Shown: positions 46,431 through 55,583, counted from the first letter of the stretch. The stretch: 64,000 nt of DNA from Rhizobium sp. 007 (GCF_015353075.1 NZ_CP064188.1:1550001-1614000); one strand, 5' to 3'. Numbers and translations: made by a program. Notes: a model not told the origin generated them from the letters alone.

Positions 46431-47515
46431 GGTTCAACTCCTGCGTATCGTTTCAGTATTCTGTCGAGGTCCAGGGCAGCGATCTCCAGCGATCGCTCCT
46501 CCAGCACGAAGTGCCGCGCCGCCGCGCCCATTTCCTGGCGTCGCGCCGGATCGTCCAGCAGGCGGCCGGTGGCGGCGGCAAAGGCGTCGATATCGCCATC
46601 TGCCGTCAATATGCCTGTCACCCCATCTTCAATGACCGCTGGCACGCCCGCTGTTCGCTGCGCCACCACAGGCAGGCCGGCCGCCTGCCCCTCGAGATAG
46701 GCAAGGCCATAGGCTTCACCGCAACCGGGCCAGACATAGATTCCCGATCGAGCGAGCAGACTTGCGACGTCTGACGCACTTCGTTCGCCCAGCCAATCGA
46801 TGCGGGCGGGCGCGAAATCCGAAAACAGCGCCTCGACTTGCGCCCGCATCGGGCCATCGCCGATGATGCCGAGCGTCCAGGCCTTGTCTTCGATCACGCG
46901 CAGTGCCGCAGCCAGCACCTTATAGCTCGCCATCTTGTCGCCGGCGCGCATCATGGCGACCGTCACGAGCCGTTTCGAATCCGGCCGCAGATCGATGTTT
47001 TTGATCGATGCCGTGTCGATGAACGGCTTGATTGAAGCAAGACGGGCCTCGGGAACAGCCTGCCCGATCCCTGCCCCGTCGCGTTCCGTGAGCACGATGT
47101 TGACCGCCGCCTGCCGGATTGCCGCCGCAACCGTCGCCTGCGCCGATGCCCAGCCGGTGGCGTCGCGTTTGCGGGAATAGGACGCCTCGGCAGTGACGTA
47201 GGGAATGCCGAATTCGGCCGCAAGCACGGGTCCGAAAGGATCCGGCGATTTGTAGTACGGGTGATAGCAGAACCACAGATGCGGTTTTGGTCCACGGCGC
47301 CACGCGCTTTTTAGCCGGAAAAGCTCCGCCTGCCGCTCGCCTTCAAGCATAGTTGCCGCCTCGGGAGTTGGCGCAAAATTGCGGAACTCGGAGGCGATCT
47401 CGACCGAATGACCGGAACGATGCAGCGCCTCGACAAGCAGCCGTGCCATCAGGCGGTCGCCGGATGGTGTCGGATGGTTTGGGGATTTCAGCGGCGCGTA
47501 AAATGCAATCCGCAT
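46427..47515 (-). CDS. Glycosyltransferase family 4 protein
   Basis: A 362-residue GT-B glycosyltransferase. The N-terminus is MRIAFYAPLKSPNHPTPSGD, and the C-terminal nucleotide-sugar site is visible as IYVWPGCGEAYGLAYLEGQAAGLPVVAQRTAGVPAVI with the EX7E glutamates, as in GT4 proteins. The start at 47515 (ATG after GGAGCGTCC) is preferred to a longer frame. The acceptor is unknown. It is the first gene of a two-gene minus-strand operon with the deacetylase-like gene and is divergent from the cyclase gene 303 bp away. Confidence 0.83.
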   Translation of the reverse strand: MRIAFYAPLKSPNHPTPSGDRLMARLLVEALHRSGHSVEIASEFRNFAPTPEAATMLEGERQAELFRLKSAWRRGPKPHLWFCYHPYYKSPDPFGPVLAAEFGIPYVTAEASYSRKRDATGWASAQATVAAAIRQAAVNIVLTERDGAGIGQAVPEARLASIKPFIDTASIKNIDLRPDSKRLVTVAMMRAGDKMASYKVLAAALRVIEDKAWTLGIIGDGPMRAQVEALFSDFAPARIDWLGERSASDVASLLARSGIYVWPGCGEAYGLAYLEGQAAGLPVVAQRTAGVPAVIEDGVTGILTADGDIDAFAAATGRLLDDPARRQEMGAAARHFVLEERSLEIAALDLDRILKRYAGVEP

Positions 47516-47668
47516 CAGGACGCTCCATTGAGAAAGCGCTTTATTGCGCCGCCCATCCAGCCTATCGCAAAAATTACCGCTATTGTCCGTTTCCTTAAAA
47601 GTTACTGATAAACATATGGAATGTGATCGTGGCTGGAGAAGATGGCATTTCGCTTTCACCTCAACATC

Positions 47669-47721
47669 TCTAGAGCATGATCCTCGAAGCTGTGAAACGG
47701 TTTTCCGCAGGTCACGCTCCA
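47669..47721. repeat. Rhizobial AGAGCATGATC-type intergenic repeat
   Basis: The segment TCTAGAGCATGATCC, followed by GTGAAACGGTTTTCCGC and an imperfect GTCACGCTC, has the layout of a short intergenic repeat widespread in Rhizobiales, in which the two ends form an imperfect palindrome. It lies in the 302-bp gap between the glycosyltransferase and cyclase genes. Nothing else in the gap was recognised. Confidence 0.6.
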
Positions 47722-47817
47722 GCGTCTCGAACTGGTGGCGGATTCAGATTTAGGAAAAGACGATCTAAAGTTAACCGACTTTCGGCATATGCAGGTGAAC
47801 GTCAAGAACGGAAATGA

Positions 47818-49536
47818 ATGGCAACCATCGCGGACACAGGCATTTTTTCGGAGCGCAACATCCGGCGCGCCCGGCTCGGCTCAGGCCTTGTCATGTTCAC
47901 TTTCGTGGTCCTCCACCTGTCGAACCATGCACTCGGCCTCATTTCCGTCGCTGCTGCCGATGACGGCCGCCGGCTGTTTGTCGCCCTCTGGCGAAATCCG
48001 CTCGGCACGCTGATCTTCTACAGCGCGATCTTCATTCACATCGCGCTGGTGCTTCGCTCGCTATACATGCGTCGCAGCCTGGTCATGCCAAACGGTGAAA
48101 TGGCCCAGATCGTGCTCGGCCTCGCCATCCCGCTGCTCTTGATCGATCATGTGATCGGAACCCGTATCGTCCATGAACTTTACAGATATGCCGACAACTA
48201 CGAAACGGTCGTTCGCCAGCTGTGGATCCTCTCCTTCGGCAACGGCATCCGGCAGGCAGTCGCGCTTATCGTCGTCTGGATCCACGGCTGCATCGGCCTG
48301 CATTTCTGGCTGCGCTACCGGCCTTGGTACGACGGTCTTGCACCGCTGCTTCTGGCGCTTGCCATCCTGCTGCCCGTGCTTTCGCTGCTCGGCTTTATCG
48401 AGATGGGCCGCACGATCGCCGAGCCGGACTATGAGGGTCTTGTCGACACCGGGCGCTATCAGGAAAACCTGAATACCCGCTATTATTCCGACCCGCACGC
48501 CCAGCGGCAGATCGCGATGATACGCGCCGGGCTCTATGGCAGCTTCTCGCTGGCGCTTCTGTCCGTCGTCGCCGCGCGCACCCGCCGCAAGTGGAAGGAG
48601 CGCACTGACCAGATTGCCGTGCACTATCCGGGGGGTGAGACGATCAAGGTGCCACGCGGTTTTACGGTGCTGGAGGCGAGCCGTCTCGGCGGGCTGCCCC
48701 ATTACTCGGTCTGCGGCGGCAAGGGACAGTGCTCCACCTGCCGGGTTCAGATCCTCGGCGATTACCAACGCCTGCCGCAACCTGATCAACTGGAGCAGAA
48801 GACGCTCGAGCGCATCAATGCGGCGCCGGACGTGCGTCTCGCCTGTCAGCTGCGCCCGGACCATGACATCACCGTCGCGCCACTTCTGATCCCGGCGACC
48901 GAAACGGCCCTTCCTGCCAACACGCAGGAAACAAGTCCTGGCCGGGAGCGTGAAATTGCCGTGCTTTTCTGCGATATTCGCAATTTCACGAGTCTGACGG
49001 AAACCCGATTGCCTTTCGACATCGTTTTCCTGCTCAACCGCTACTTCGCCCTCGTCGGCAAGGCAGTGGAACAAGCCGGCGGACGGATAGACAAGTTCAT
49101 CGGCGACGGCGCCATGGCCCTTTTTGGCATCGGCACTTCGCCCGGCGAGGCCTGCCGCCAGGCGCTGAAAGCAGCCGAAACGATCACGTCGGAAATTGAA
49201 AAACTCGGCGCCGAACTCGCCGATGAACTGACGATACCGCTTCAGATCGCGATCGGCATTCATTTTGGACCGGCCGTCGTCGGGACGATGGGGTACGGCA
49301 GGGTGCGAAATCTCACCGCCGTCGGCGACACGGTAAACGTTGCCAGCCGCCTTGAAAACGCCGCCAAGGAGTTCGGTGCAGCGCTCGTCATTTCCGAGCC
49401 TGTGGCCGATCTGTCGGGCGCCGATATGCGCGGCATCGAAAGCCGCGACATCAGCGTGCGCGGCCGGGCGCTGCCTTTGAAAGTCTATGTGATCCACAAG
49501 GAACGGGCGGGTGGGCCGCTCAATGGGAAAGCCTGA
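47818..49536 (+). CDS. Class III adenylate cyclase fused to a membrane domain and a [2Fe-2S] ferredoxin domain
   Basis: A 572-residue three-part protein. Residues about 20-255 form about six helices with several histidines inside or next to them (33, 37, 74, 111, 119, 156, 162), similar to a cytochrome-b-like domain. Residues 265-352 form a plant-type ferredoxin domain with Cys299, Cys305, Cys308 and Cys343 (CGGKGQCSTC, then LAC). Residues about 378-560 are a class III cyclase: metal-binding Asp386 (FCDIRNF) and Asp430 (FIGDG), purine-selecting Lys426 and Thr505 (AVGDTVNVASR), Asn507 and Arg511. All catalytic residues for cAMP formation are present. It probably links a redox signal to cAMP. 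It overlaps the FkbM gene (TGATG). Confidence 0.85.
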   Translation: MATIADTGIFSERNIRRARLGSGLVMFTFVVLHLSNHALGLISVAAADDGRRLFVALWRNPLGTLIFYSAIFIHIALVLRSLYMRRSLVMPNGEMAQIVLGLAIPLLLIDHVIGTRIVHELYRYADNYETVVRQLWILSFGNGIRQAVALIVVWIHGCIGLHFWLRYRPWYDGLAPLLLALAILLPVLSLLGFIEMGRTIAEPDYEGLVDTGRYQENLNTRYYSDPHAQRQIAMIRAGLYGSFSLALLSVVAARTRRKWKERTDQIAVHYPGGETIKVPRGFTVLEASRLGGLPHYSVCGGKGQCSTCRVQILGDYQRLPQPDQLEQKTLERINAAPDVRLACQLRPDHDITVAPLLIPATETALPANTQETSPGREREIAVLFCDIRNFTSLTETRLPFDIVFLLNRYFALVGKAVEQAGGRIDKFIGDGAMALFGIGTSPGEACRQALKAAETITSEIEKLGAELADELTIPLQIAIGIHFGPAVVGTMGYGRVRNLTAVGDTVNVASRLENAAKEFGAALVISEPVADLSGADMRGIESRDISVRGRALPLKVYVIHKERAGGPLNGKA

Positions 49537-50414
49537 TGGCCGTTGACGCGTTGGGATCAAAAAAATACTGGCGAAAGCGCCTGCGCAGAGCGCGGAACGC
49601 CGTGGCAAGCCGCTTCTTCGACACGCGCTTCGGCCGGCGGTTGCTCATCGAGAACATCGGCCCGCGGGTCGTTTCCATGACCGTTGATGCCGGCGATCAT
49701 CTGATGACCTTTTCGCCATCCGACTATATCGGCCGCAAAGTCTTCCGGAAGGGGCATTTCGAGCGCGGGAACGTCGATCGGCTCCTGGCGGTGCTGCGCG
49801 AGCGCGGCCTTTTGCGAAAGGACGGCGTGCTGCTCGAGCTTGGCGGCAATATCGGCACGCAGACGGTCTATTTCGCGCTGAGCAACGCTTATTCGCGCAT
49901 CGTCAGCGTCGAACCTGATCCTCGCAATTTCCGGCTGCTGCAAACCAACATTGGCCAGAACCGGCTGGAGGAGACGGTCACGCTCGTCAACTGCGCCGCA
50001 GGCGAGACTGCAGGGGAGATCGACTTCTTTCTCAACGCAACGAACCATGGAAAGAGCAGCGCCATTCGACGGAGTTCATCGGATATGAAGGTGAGCGTCC
50101 CGGTAAAGCCGGTGAGCGACATCCTCCGCGAGGCAGGTCTCAATCCGGACGACGTCAGCCTCGTCTGGATGGACATCGAAGGCTACGAGCCTGTCGCCTG
50201 CCGCTCCATGGCTCCGCTGATGTCGCGGCGCGTGCTGCTCTACATGGAATTCACACCCATTTTCTACGGCCTTGAACAGACCCGCGATTTCGTAACGATG
50301 CTTGCCGGCTGCTATGAGGATTGCGTCGTCTTCTTCGAGGAGGGCGAGCAGGAAATGAAGGTCCGCGACCTGCCAGGCGGCATTGATCAGTACGACGTCC
50401 TCTTGCTGCCCTGA
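49536..50414 (+). CDS. FkbM-family methyltransferase
   Basis: A 292-residue SAM-dependent methyltransferase of the FkbM type. Motif I is LLELGGNIGTQTVYFAL, followed by VSVEPDPRNFRLLQTNI and LVWMDIEGYEPVA, which is the usual FkbM signature. Members often methylate sugars of surface polysaccharides or secondary metabolites. Its ATG overlaps the cyclase stop codon, so the two are co-translated. A functional pairing of cyclase and methyltransferase is not known and may be coincidental. A glycan substrate is suggested by neighbouring glycosyltransferases. Confidence 0.83.
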   Translation: MAVDALGSKKYWRKRLRRARNAVASRFFDTRFGRRLLIENIGPRVVSMTVDAGDHLMTFSPSDYIGRKVFRKGHFERGNVDRLLAVLRERGLLRKDGVLLELGGNIGTQTVYFALSNAYSRIVSVEPDPRNFRLLQTNIGQNRLEETVTLVNCAAGETAGEIDFFLNATNHGKSSAIRRSSSDMKVSVPVKPVSDILREAGLNPDDVSLVWMDIEGYEPVACRSMAPLMSRRVLLYMEFTPIFYGLEQTRDFVTMLAGCYEDCVVFFEEGEQEMKVRDLPGGIDQYDVLLLP

Positions 50415-50682
50415 TCCCTCGCTTGCGGCCCCCCGGCGTGCACATGCATGGCAAGGGATAGATGGCAGTTGACGCCAGCAAGGACGGCCGAAGCCGACGC
50501 AAGCGTGGCGTTATGCGTCCGCTTGCCGCATCGCTGGCGGCAATGACGTCTTTGACCGTCGTCTCCTGCTTGCCATCGGTGCGGATGACCGGACCGAAGG
50601 CGCCTCATCAAATGCACAACCGAGCCGCGCAGGAAGTGGGCTCTTGGCCTACGGCACGGGAAACCTGCGCACCTAAGCAGGC

Positions 50683-51162
50683 TTATATCCTCCGGTAGAG
50701 AAAATACCGTCCTTCCTTGATGCCGTCAGGCAGCGGCAGCGGCTCAAGCTCCGGCCAATCGAGCGGCAGACCGCTGACGGCGACGCCGCCCCTTGTCAGA
50801 ACGCCGGCCACCAGCTGCGGCAGCCAGGTCAGCGTTATTGCATCGATCTCGTCATGGCCCGTCCCGATATCGGCATGGGCAAGTGCTGCACCGATACCGA
50901 TGAAGGCTTGGCCGCTTTCGCGGATATCGCCCGTCACCATGTCGTTGGCAGGCGGGGTCGAGGCCGAATAGGAATGCACCTCGCGATCGAATGCGATTAT
51001 GCGGCGGGTCGGGAAGTGCTCGCGCAAATGATCATAGGTCCGGCCATTTCCAAGGCCGAATTCCAAAACCGGACCTTCTGTCTCCTTCACCAGATCACAG
51101 ATGGAATTGAGGATGTCGCGCTGAGCCGTCAAACGGCGGATGAAGCTGTCGAGGCGGCTCAT
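50683..51162 (-). CDS. Small class I SAM-dependent methyltransferase
   Basis: A 159-residue protein with motif I PVLEFGLGNGRTYDHLRE and IIAFDREVHSY as the next acidic-loop region; GVLTRGGVAVSGLPL corresponds to the later strand. It is shorter than most methyltransferases and close to a family seen in rhizobia without known substrate. It is divergent from the DUF3095 gene. The 268 bp between it and the FkbM gene contain only a doubtful ORF. Confidence 0.7.
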   Translation of the reverse strand: MSRLDSFIRRLTAQRDILNSICDLVKETEGPVLEFGLGNGRTYDHLREHFPTRRIIAFDREVHSYSASTPPANDMVTGDIRESGQAFIGIGAALAHADIGTGHDEIDAITLTWLPQLVAGVLTRGGVAVSGLPLDWPELEPLPLPDGIKEGRYFLYRRI

Positions 51163-51285
51163 CTATGTCCTTGTCCGTCATTCATTTTTGCAATCCGGTG
51201 CTATCACATGAAACCGCGCAAAGTCGACCACCGTAAATCAAAATGCCGTTGCCGCGGCGACACGCGTCTGTGATAAGGTCGGATC

Positions 51286-52461
51286 ATGAATGCCGTTCCG
51301 GATCAACAATTCTTCGCGACAGTGCCGGTCTTCACCGATTTCGAGGACGTGACCGATGCTGGAAACTACCGGCCACTGCCGGACGGCTGGATTTTGGCGC
51401 TTGCTGATATCGTCGGGTCGACGCAGGCGATCGAAGCCGGACGCTACAAGGACGTCAACATGGCGGGCGCCTCTGTTATCTCCGCCGTCTTGAATGCCGT
51501 CAGCAAGGGCGATTATCCCTTCGTCTTCGGTGGCGACGGGGCGCTCATCGCTCTGCCGGGATCACTCGAAATGATTGCGCGCGATGCTCTCGCAGCCGTA
51601 CAGATCTGGGCCGAAGAAGAGCTCGGCTTCATCTTGCGCGCCGCCGTCGTGCCGCTCGCCGATATCCGCCGCGAAGGTCTCGATGTCATGATCGCACGTT
51701 ATTCCGCGAGCCCCTACGTCAGCTACGCGATGTTTTCAGGAGGCGGCAACAGCTGGGCCGAACGGCAGATGAAAGACGGCAAGTACGCCGTTGCGCGCGC
51801 CGCCCCAGGCACCCGGCCGGACCTCGCCGGCCTCTCCTGCCGCTGGAACCCGATTGAATCGCGACATGGAGAAATCGTCTCCATCATTGCCGTTGCCGGC
51901 GCAATGGGTGCAGGCGCGCAGTTTCAACAACTGGTTACGGCAATCGTCGCGATTGCCGCCGAGCAGGGCCGAGGCGGCCATCCGATACCGCCGGAAGGTC
52001 CCAAGCTTTCCTTTTCGATGAAAGGCATCGATCGCGAGGTCAAGGTGACTGCACCGAAGGGAAAACGCTTCCTGACAAAGCTCTTCATCGTGCTTCAGCT
52101 CGCCCTCCTTTCCGCGCTCTATAAAATCGGGATGCCGCTCGGCAAATTCGACGCCCAGCGCTACAAGGAGGACGTTGCCGGAAACTCGGATTTCCGCAAA
52201 TTCGACGACGGGCTGAAGATGACGATCGATGTAGATGCCGCACGTCTGAAGCGGATCGAAAAGCTGCTCGATCAAGCGCAAGCCGGCGGCATTGCCCGCT
52301 ACGGCCTGCATCGGCAGAAATCAGCGCTGATGACGTGTTTCGTGCCGACGCCGCTCTCACGCGACCACATGCATTTCATAGATGGCGCAAACGGCGGCTA
52401 TGCCGTTGCCGCCGCCAAGATCACCGGCAAGGCTGTTTCGGCGGCAAGCGTCACGCCTTGA
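51286..52461 (+). CDS. DUF3095 protein with cyclase-like N-terminal motifs
   Basis: A 391-residue protein matching the DUF3095 family. The N-terminal half shows class III cyclase-like features: ALADIVGSTQAI with Asp41, and FVFGGDGALIAL with Asp84, the same D-(I)-x-G-S-T and GGDG pattern that binds metal in cyclases. A region with RYSASPYVSYAMFSGGG follows. The C-terminal half has a short hydrophobic stretch (LTKLFIVLQLALLSALYKIG). I infer a cyclase-type fold; no activity is known to me for the family. It is convergent with the nucleotide-sugar dehydrogenase gene, overlapping by 11 bp. Confidence 0.75.
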   Translation: MNAVPDQQFFATVPVFTDFEDVTDAGNYRPLPDGWILALADIVGSTQAIEAGRYKDVNMAGASVISAVLNAVSKGDYPFVFGGDGALIALPGSLEMIARDALAAVQIWAEEELGFILRAAVVPLADIRREGLDVMIARYSASPYVSYAMFSGGGNSWAERQMKDGKYAVARAAPGTRPDLAGLSCRWNPIESRHGEIVSIIAVAGAMGAGAQFQQLVTAIVAIAAEQGRGGHPIPPEGPKLSFSMKGIDREVKVTAPKGKRFLTKLFIVLQLALLSALYKIGMPLGKFDAQRYKEDVAGNSDFRKFDDGLKMTIDVDAARLKRIEKLLDQAQAGGIARYGLHRQKSALMTCFVPTPLSRDHMHFIDGANGGYAVAAAKITGKAVSAASVTP

Positions 52462-53791
52462 TGACGTGACCTGCCGAAAGGCCGAGCCGCCTGAAGACGT
52501 TTCGCGTGTCGACAATCAGCGGCGCGCTTTTGACAAGCGCGGCGTAATCGACCTCATCGTGATCGGTTGCGACCAGCACAGCGTCGTAATCTGCCAAGAT
52601 CTCCGGCGCCAGCGCCACGGATTTGCGTCCTTTCAAGGCCTGATGTTCGCGGGTCGGCGGAATTTCAGCCACAAACGGATCGTGATAATCCGCCTTGCCG
52701 CCGCGCTCCTCAATGATCTCGATCAAGCGTAGCGACGGGCTCTCGCGGATATCTGCGACATTCTTCTTGTAGGCAAGACCGAGGACCAGAACCTTGCTGC
52801 GGCTCAGTGCCTTCCCGCAACGGATATCCAGTGCTTCTGCAAGCTTGCCGACGACATAGCGCGGCATCGCCGAATTGATCTCGCCTGCAAGTTCGATGAA
52901 GCGCGTCGGCAGTTCGTACTCGCGGGATTTCCATGTCAGATAGAACGGATCGATCGGAATGCAGTGGCCGCCGAGTCCGGGCCCAGGATAGAACGGCATA
53001 TAGCCGAACGGCTTGGTCTTGGCCGCGTCGATCACTTCCCAGACATCGATGCCCATCGCCGCATAAACGGTCTTCAGCTCGTTGACGAGTGCAATATTGA
53101 CCGAGCGAAAGATGTTCTCCGTAAGCTTCACCGCTTCGGCCGTCGCGTTGGAAGAAACCGGAACCACGGTTTTCACCGCCGCACCATAAAAGGCTTTCAT
53201 CAGGTCTAGCGCTTCCGCGCCGTCGCCAGCGACCACCTTCGGAATGGTCGCGGTGTGATAGTGCTGGTTGCCGGGATCCTCGCGCTCTGGAGAAAAGCCG
53301 ACGAAGAAATCCACGCCCGATTTCAGGCCCGTCTTTTCCAGGATGACCTTCACGACGTCGTCCGTGGTGCCGGGATAGGTCGTCGATTCCAAAACGACGA
53401 GCTGACCGGCACGAAGATGCGCTGCGATCGAGCGTGACGTCGCTTCGACATAGGAAAGATCCGGATCGCGATGCTTCGTAAGTGGTGTCGGCACGCAGAT
53501 GACGATGACGTCGCAGGCTGCAAGGCCAGCAAAGTCCGTCGTCGCCGAAAAGCGGCCCGCCTCCCTCTCGGCGGTCAATGCCTCGTCTGCCACCGCGTCG
53601 ATATAGGATTTGCAGGCATCGAGCGCTACGATCTTCTTCGGATCGATGTCGAAGCCAGTCACTTCAAAACCGCTTCGCGCAATTGCAATCGCCAGCGGCA
53701 GGCCGACATAGCCGAGCCCGATGACGCCCGCACGGGCCGAGCGGTCTTTAATCTTTGCGGAAAGGTCGGCGAAGGAGGATGGGCTGGCCAA
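52451..53791 (-). CDS. Nucleotide-sugar dehydrogenase (UDP-glucose/UDP-HexNAc 6-dehydrogenase family)
   Basis: A 446-residue NAD-dependent enzyme that oxidises the C6 hydroxyl of a UDP-sugar to a uronic acid. The N-terminal Rossmann motif is AGVIGLGYVGLPLAIAIARSG; VPTPL, ESTTYPGTTDDV, and GFSPEREDPGN follow; the catalytic segment is GPGLGGHCIPIDPFYL with the nucleophile cysteine. The motif set resembles WbpA/TviB-type UDP-N-acetylhexosamine dehydrogenases more than UDP-glucose dehydrogenases; this is by eye. The TTG start at 53791 gives the family-typical N-terminus; a GTG one codon earlier is possible. It supplies uronic acid units for a surface polysaccharide. Confidence 0.87.
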   Translation of the reverse strand: MASPSSFADLSAKIKDRSARAGVIGLGYVGLPLAIAIARSGFEVTGFDIDPKKIVALDACKSYIDAVADEALTAEREAGRFSATTDFAGLAACDVIVICVPTPLTKHRDPDLSYVEATSRSIAAHLRAGQLVVLESTTYPGTTDDVVKVILEKTGLKSGVDFFVGFSPEREDPGNQHYHTATIPKVVAGDGAEALDLMKAFYGAAVKTVVPVSSNATAEAVKLTENIFRSVNIALVNELKTVYAAMGIDVWEVIDAAKTKPFGYMPFYPGPGLGGHCIPIDPFYLTWKSREYELPTRFIELAGEINSAMPRYVVGKLAEALDIRCGKALSRSKVLVLGLAYKKNVADIRESPSLRLIEIIEERGGKADYHDPFVAEIPPTREHQALKGRKSVALAPEILADYDAVLVATDHDEVDYAALVKSAPLIVDTRNVFRRLGLSAGHVIKA

Positions 53792-54239
53792 GACAGATCT
53801 CTTCAATAAGAGGAAGTTAGGCCGTGAGATAATGCAAGATCGCCGAGATTGAAACCCGCCGTCTTCCAACGGCGATGTGAAGCCGGCGTGATCGCCTTGC
53901 CCCCATCGGCCCGCATCTGCCAGGGCAGGTCTTTCCGGTGTGACCGAAAAGACTCGCAAGCTGCTCGAGATGATTGTCCAAGCGGAGAAAAATGCGCCGA
54001 TGCCATTGTTTCGCATTCCCGGCGCGCCTATTTAAATCGAATAAGTGAATGACGGAAAGGGCTGCCCGTCCTCCCGGTTTTTGTGGGTTTGACAGGTACG
54101 TCTGCCGGTTCCTCGGCAGATCGTTGACACGATAATAGCGCTCGTCCATCTTGAGTTTCCGCCCTGCGCACGACAGTGCCGCGGGCCGGTTTTCTATCGT
54201 CTTCAGGAACGGACGTGCTTTATGAGGATAATACCAAGA
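53792..54239. other. Intergenic stretch without recognisable gene
   Basis: These 448 bp separate the divergent dehydrogenase and cyclase genes. Only short frames without ribosome sites are present. Promoters for both genes should lie here, but no confident -35/-10 pair, palindrome or RNA was identified. Confidence 0.5.
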
Positions 54240-55583
54240 ATGAGCACGATCGAATCCAGCGTGTCCTCCATCCTTCTGGACCGCGTCGCCGAATGGCTGA
54301 CAAATTCCTCGCTTGCCGGTGATGATCTCGAAAACATCGTTCGCGGGTTCTGCGAGCGGATTGCTGCCGCCGGTCTTCCGATCGCGCGCGTGCACCTGAC
54401 CTTTTCGATGCTTCATCCGCTCTATGACGCTTTGGGCTTCACCTGGCGGCGTGCGAGCGGCGTCACGATCGAAGGCTACCGCCATTCGGTGGGCGCAAAG
54501 CCCGACCGCTTTCTCCAAAGCCCGTATTACTATCTTCTCGACAACAATCTACAGCATATCCGCCGCCGCATCTCGCTTGATGGCGCTGCGGAATTCCCGA
54601 TTTTCGAGGACCTGCGCGCCGAGAAGATCACCGACTATCTCGCCTTCGTGCAGCCCTTCGGCGACGGTTCCGTCCAGGGCATGATGGGCTCGTGGTCGAC
54701 GGACAATCATATTGGCTTTTCCGACGACATGATCGATGCTCTGCTGCGCATGCAGAACCATCTGGCCGTCGCCGCCAAGATGGCCGTGCTCGGCAAGCTC
54801 GCAAACAATATGCTGACGACCTATCTCGGCGGCGACGCAGGCAAGCGCGTGCTGAACGGCCAGATCCGCCGCGGCGACGGAGAAACGATCCGGGCCGCCC
54901 TTGTCATGGGCGACATGCGCCAGTCGACGATGTATGCCGAAAAGGAAGGCCGGCAGGCCTATATCGACACGCTGAACGAGTTCTTCGACGCGATAGCAGC
55001 ACCTTTCAACCGCAACGGCGGCGAGATCTTAAGCTTCCTCGGTGACGGCTTTCTCGCCGTCTACCCCTGCGGCCGTCACAAGGATCCGTCGAAGATCGCC
55101 TCGCAGGCGGCCCTTTCTGCCGTCCATCAGGCGCAGGCCCGCGTTGCCGAACTCAACAACGAACGCGCCGAAAAAGGTCTTGGCGCGATCAATTATGGCA
55201 TCGGACTGCATATCGGCAACGTGATGCTCGGTAATGTCGGCCTCAAGGACCGCCTGACGTTTTCGGCCTTCGGTTCGGCCGTCAACGAAGTCCAGCGTCT
55301 GCAGGCGCTGACGAAGAAGTACAATCGCGAGGTCGTCGCCAGCCAGGCGTTTGCCGGTTACTGCGGCGGTGAATGGACGACGCTTGGTGAAGAGAAGCTG
55401 CGCGGCATCCGCCAGAAGGTGACGATCCTTCAGCCGCGCGCGCCCGCACCGACACGCGCCATCGACGGTAATTTCCGCGAAGTCGCGCCAAATGGCCTTT
55501 CCGAGGCCGAACAGGTCATCCTCCTCCACCGCGATGCCAAGAAGCAGGCCAAGCGGGCGACGGCCGAGGGATTCGTTCAGTAA
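54240..55583 (+). CDS. Class III cyclase-type protein with altered purine-selectivity residues
   Basis: A 447-residue soluble protein. Residues about 1-190 are an N-terminal sensor-like domain of the type found in rhizobial cyclases (LFSIL-like LLDRVAEWL, ENIVRGFCERIAAAGLPIARVHLTF split). The cyclase domain spans about 215-405: Asp225 (VMGDMRQST) and Asp269 (FLGDG) for metal, and Asn349 and Arg353 (FGSAVNEVQRL) for catalysis. The residues that usually select ATP are changed: the lysine position is Ser265 (ILSFLGDG) and the Asp/Thr position is Ala347. The product nucleotide is therefore uncertain. ATG 54222 six codons upstream is an alternative start; neither has a strong ribosome site. Confidence 0.8.
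   Translation: MSTIESSVSSILLDRVAEWLTNSSLAGDDLENIVRGFCERIAAAGLPIARVHLTFSMLHPLYDALGFTWRRASGVTIEGYRHSVGAKPDRFLQSPYYYLLDNNLQHIRRRISLDGAAEFPIFEDLRAEKITDYLAFVQPFGDGSVQGMMGSWSTDNHIGFSDDMIDALLRMQNHLAVAAKMAVLGKLANNMLTTYLGGDAGKRVLNGQIRRGDGETIRAALVMGDMRQSTMYAEKEGRQAYIDTLNEFFDAIAAPFNRNGGEILSFLGDGFLAVYPCGRHKDPSKIASQAALSAVHQAQARVAELNNERAEKGLGAINYGIGLHIGNVMLGNVGLKDRLTFSAFGSAVNEVQRLQALTKKYNREVVASQAFAGYCGGEWTTLGEEKLRGIRQKVTILQPRAPAPTRAIDGNFREVAPNGLSEAEQVILLHRDAKKQAKRATAEGFVQ

Noticed and set aside
48061..49608. Minus-strand frame of 515 codons opposite the redox-linked cyclase
   Set aside because: Antisense shadow of a well-supported three-domain protein, with low-complexity charged composition.
50462..50698. 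Plus-strand frame of up to 78 residues with a lipoprotein-like stretch (MTSLTVVSCLPSV) between the FkbM gene and the small methyltransferase gene
   Set aside because: No ribosome site before the possible starts, the end overlaps the convergent methyltransferase gene, and the rest has no recognisable protein character. Not listed as a gene.
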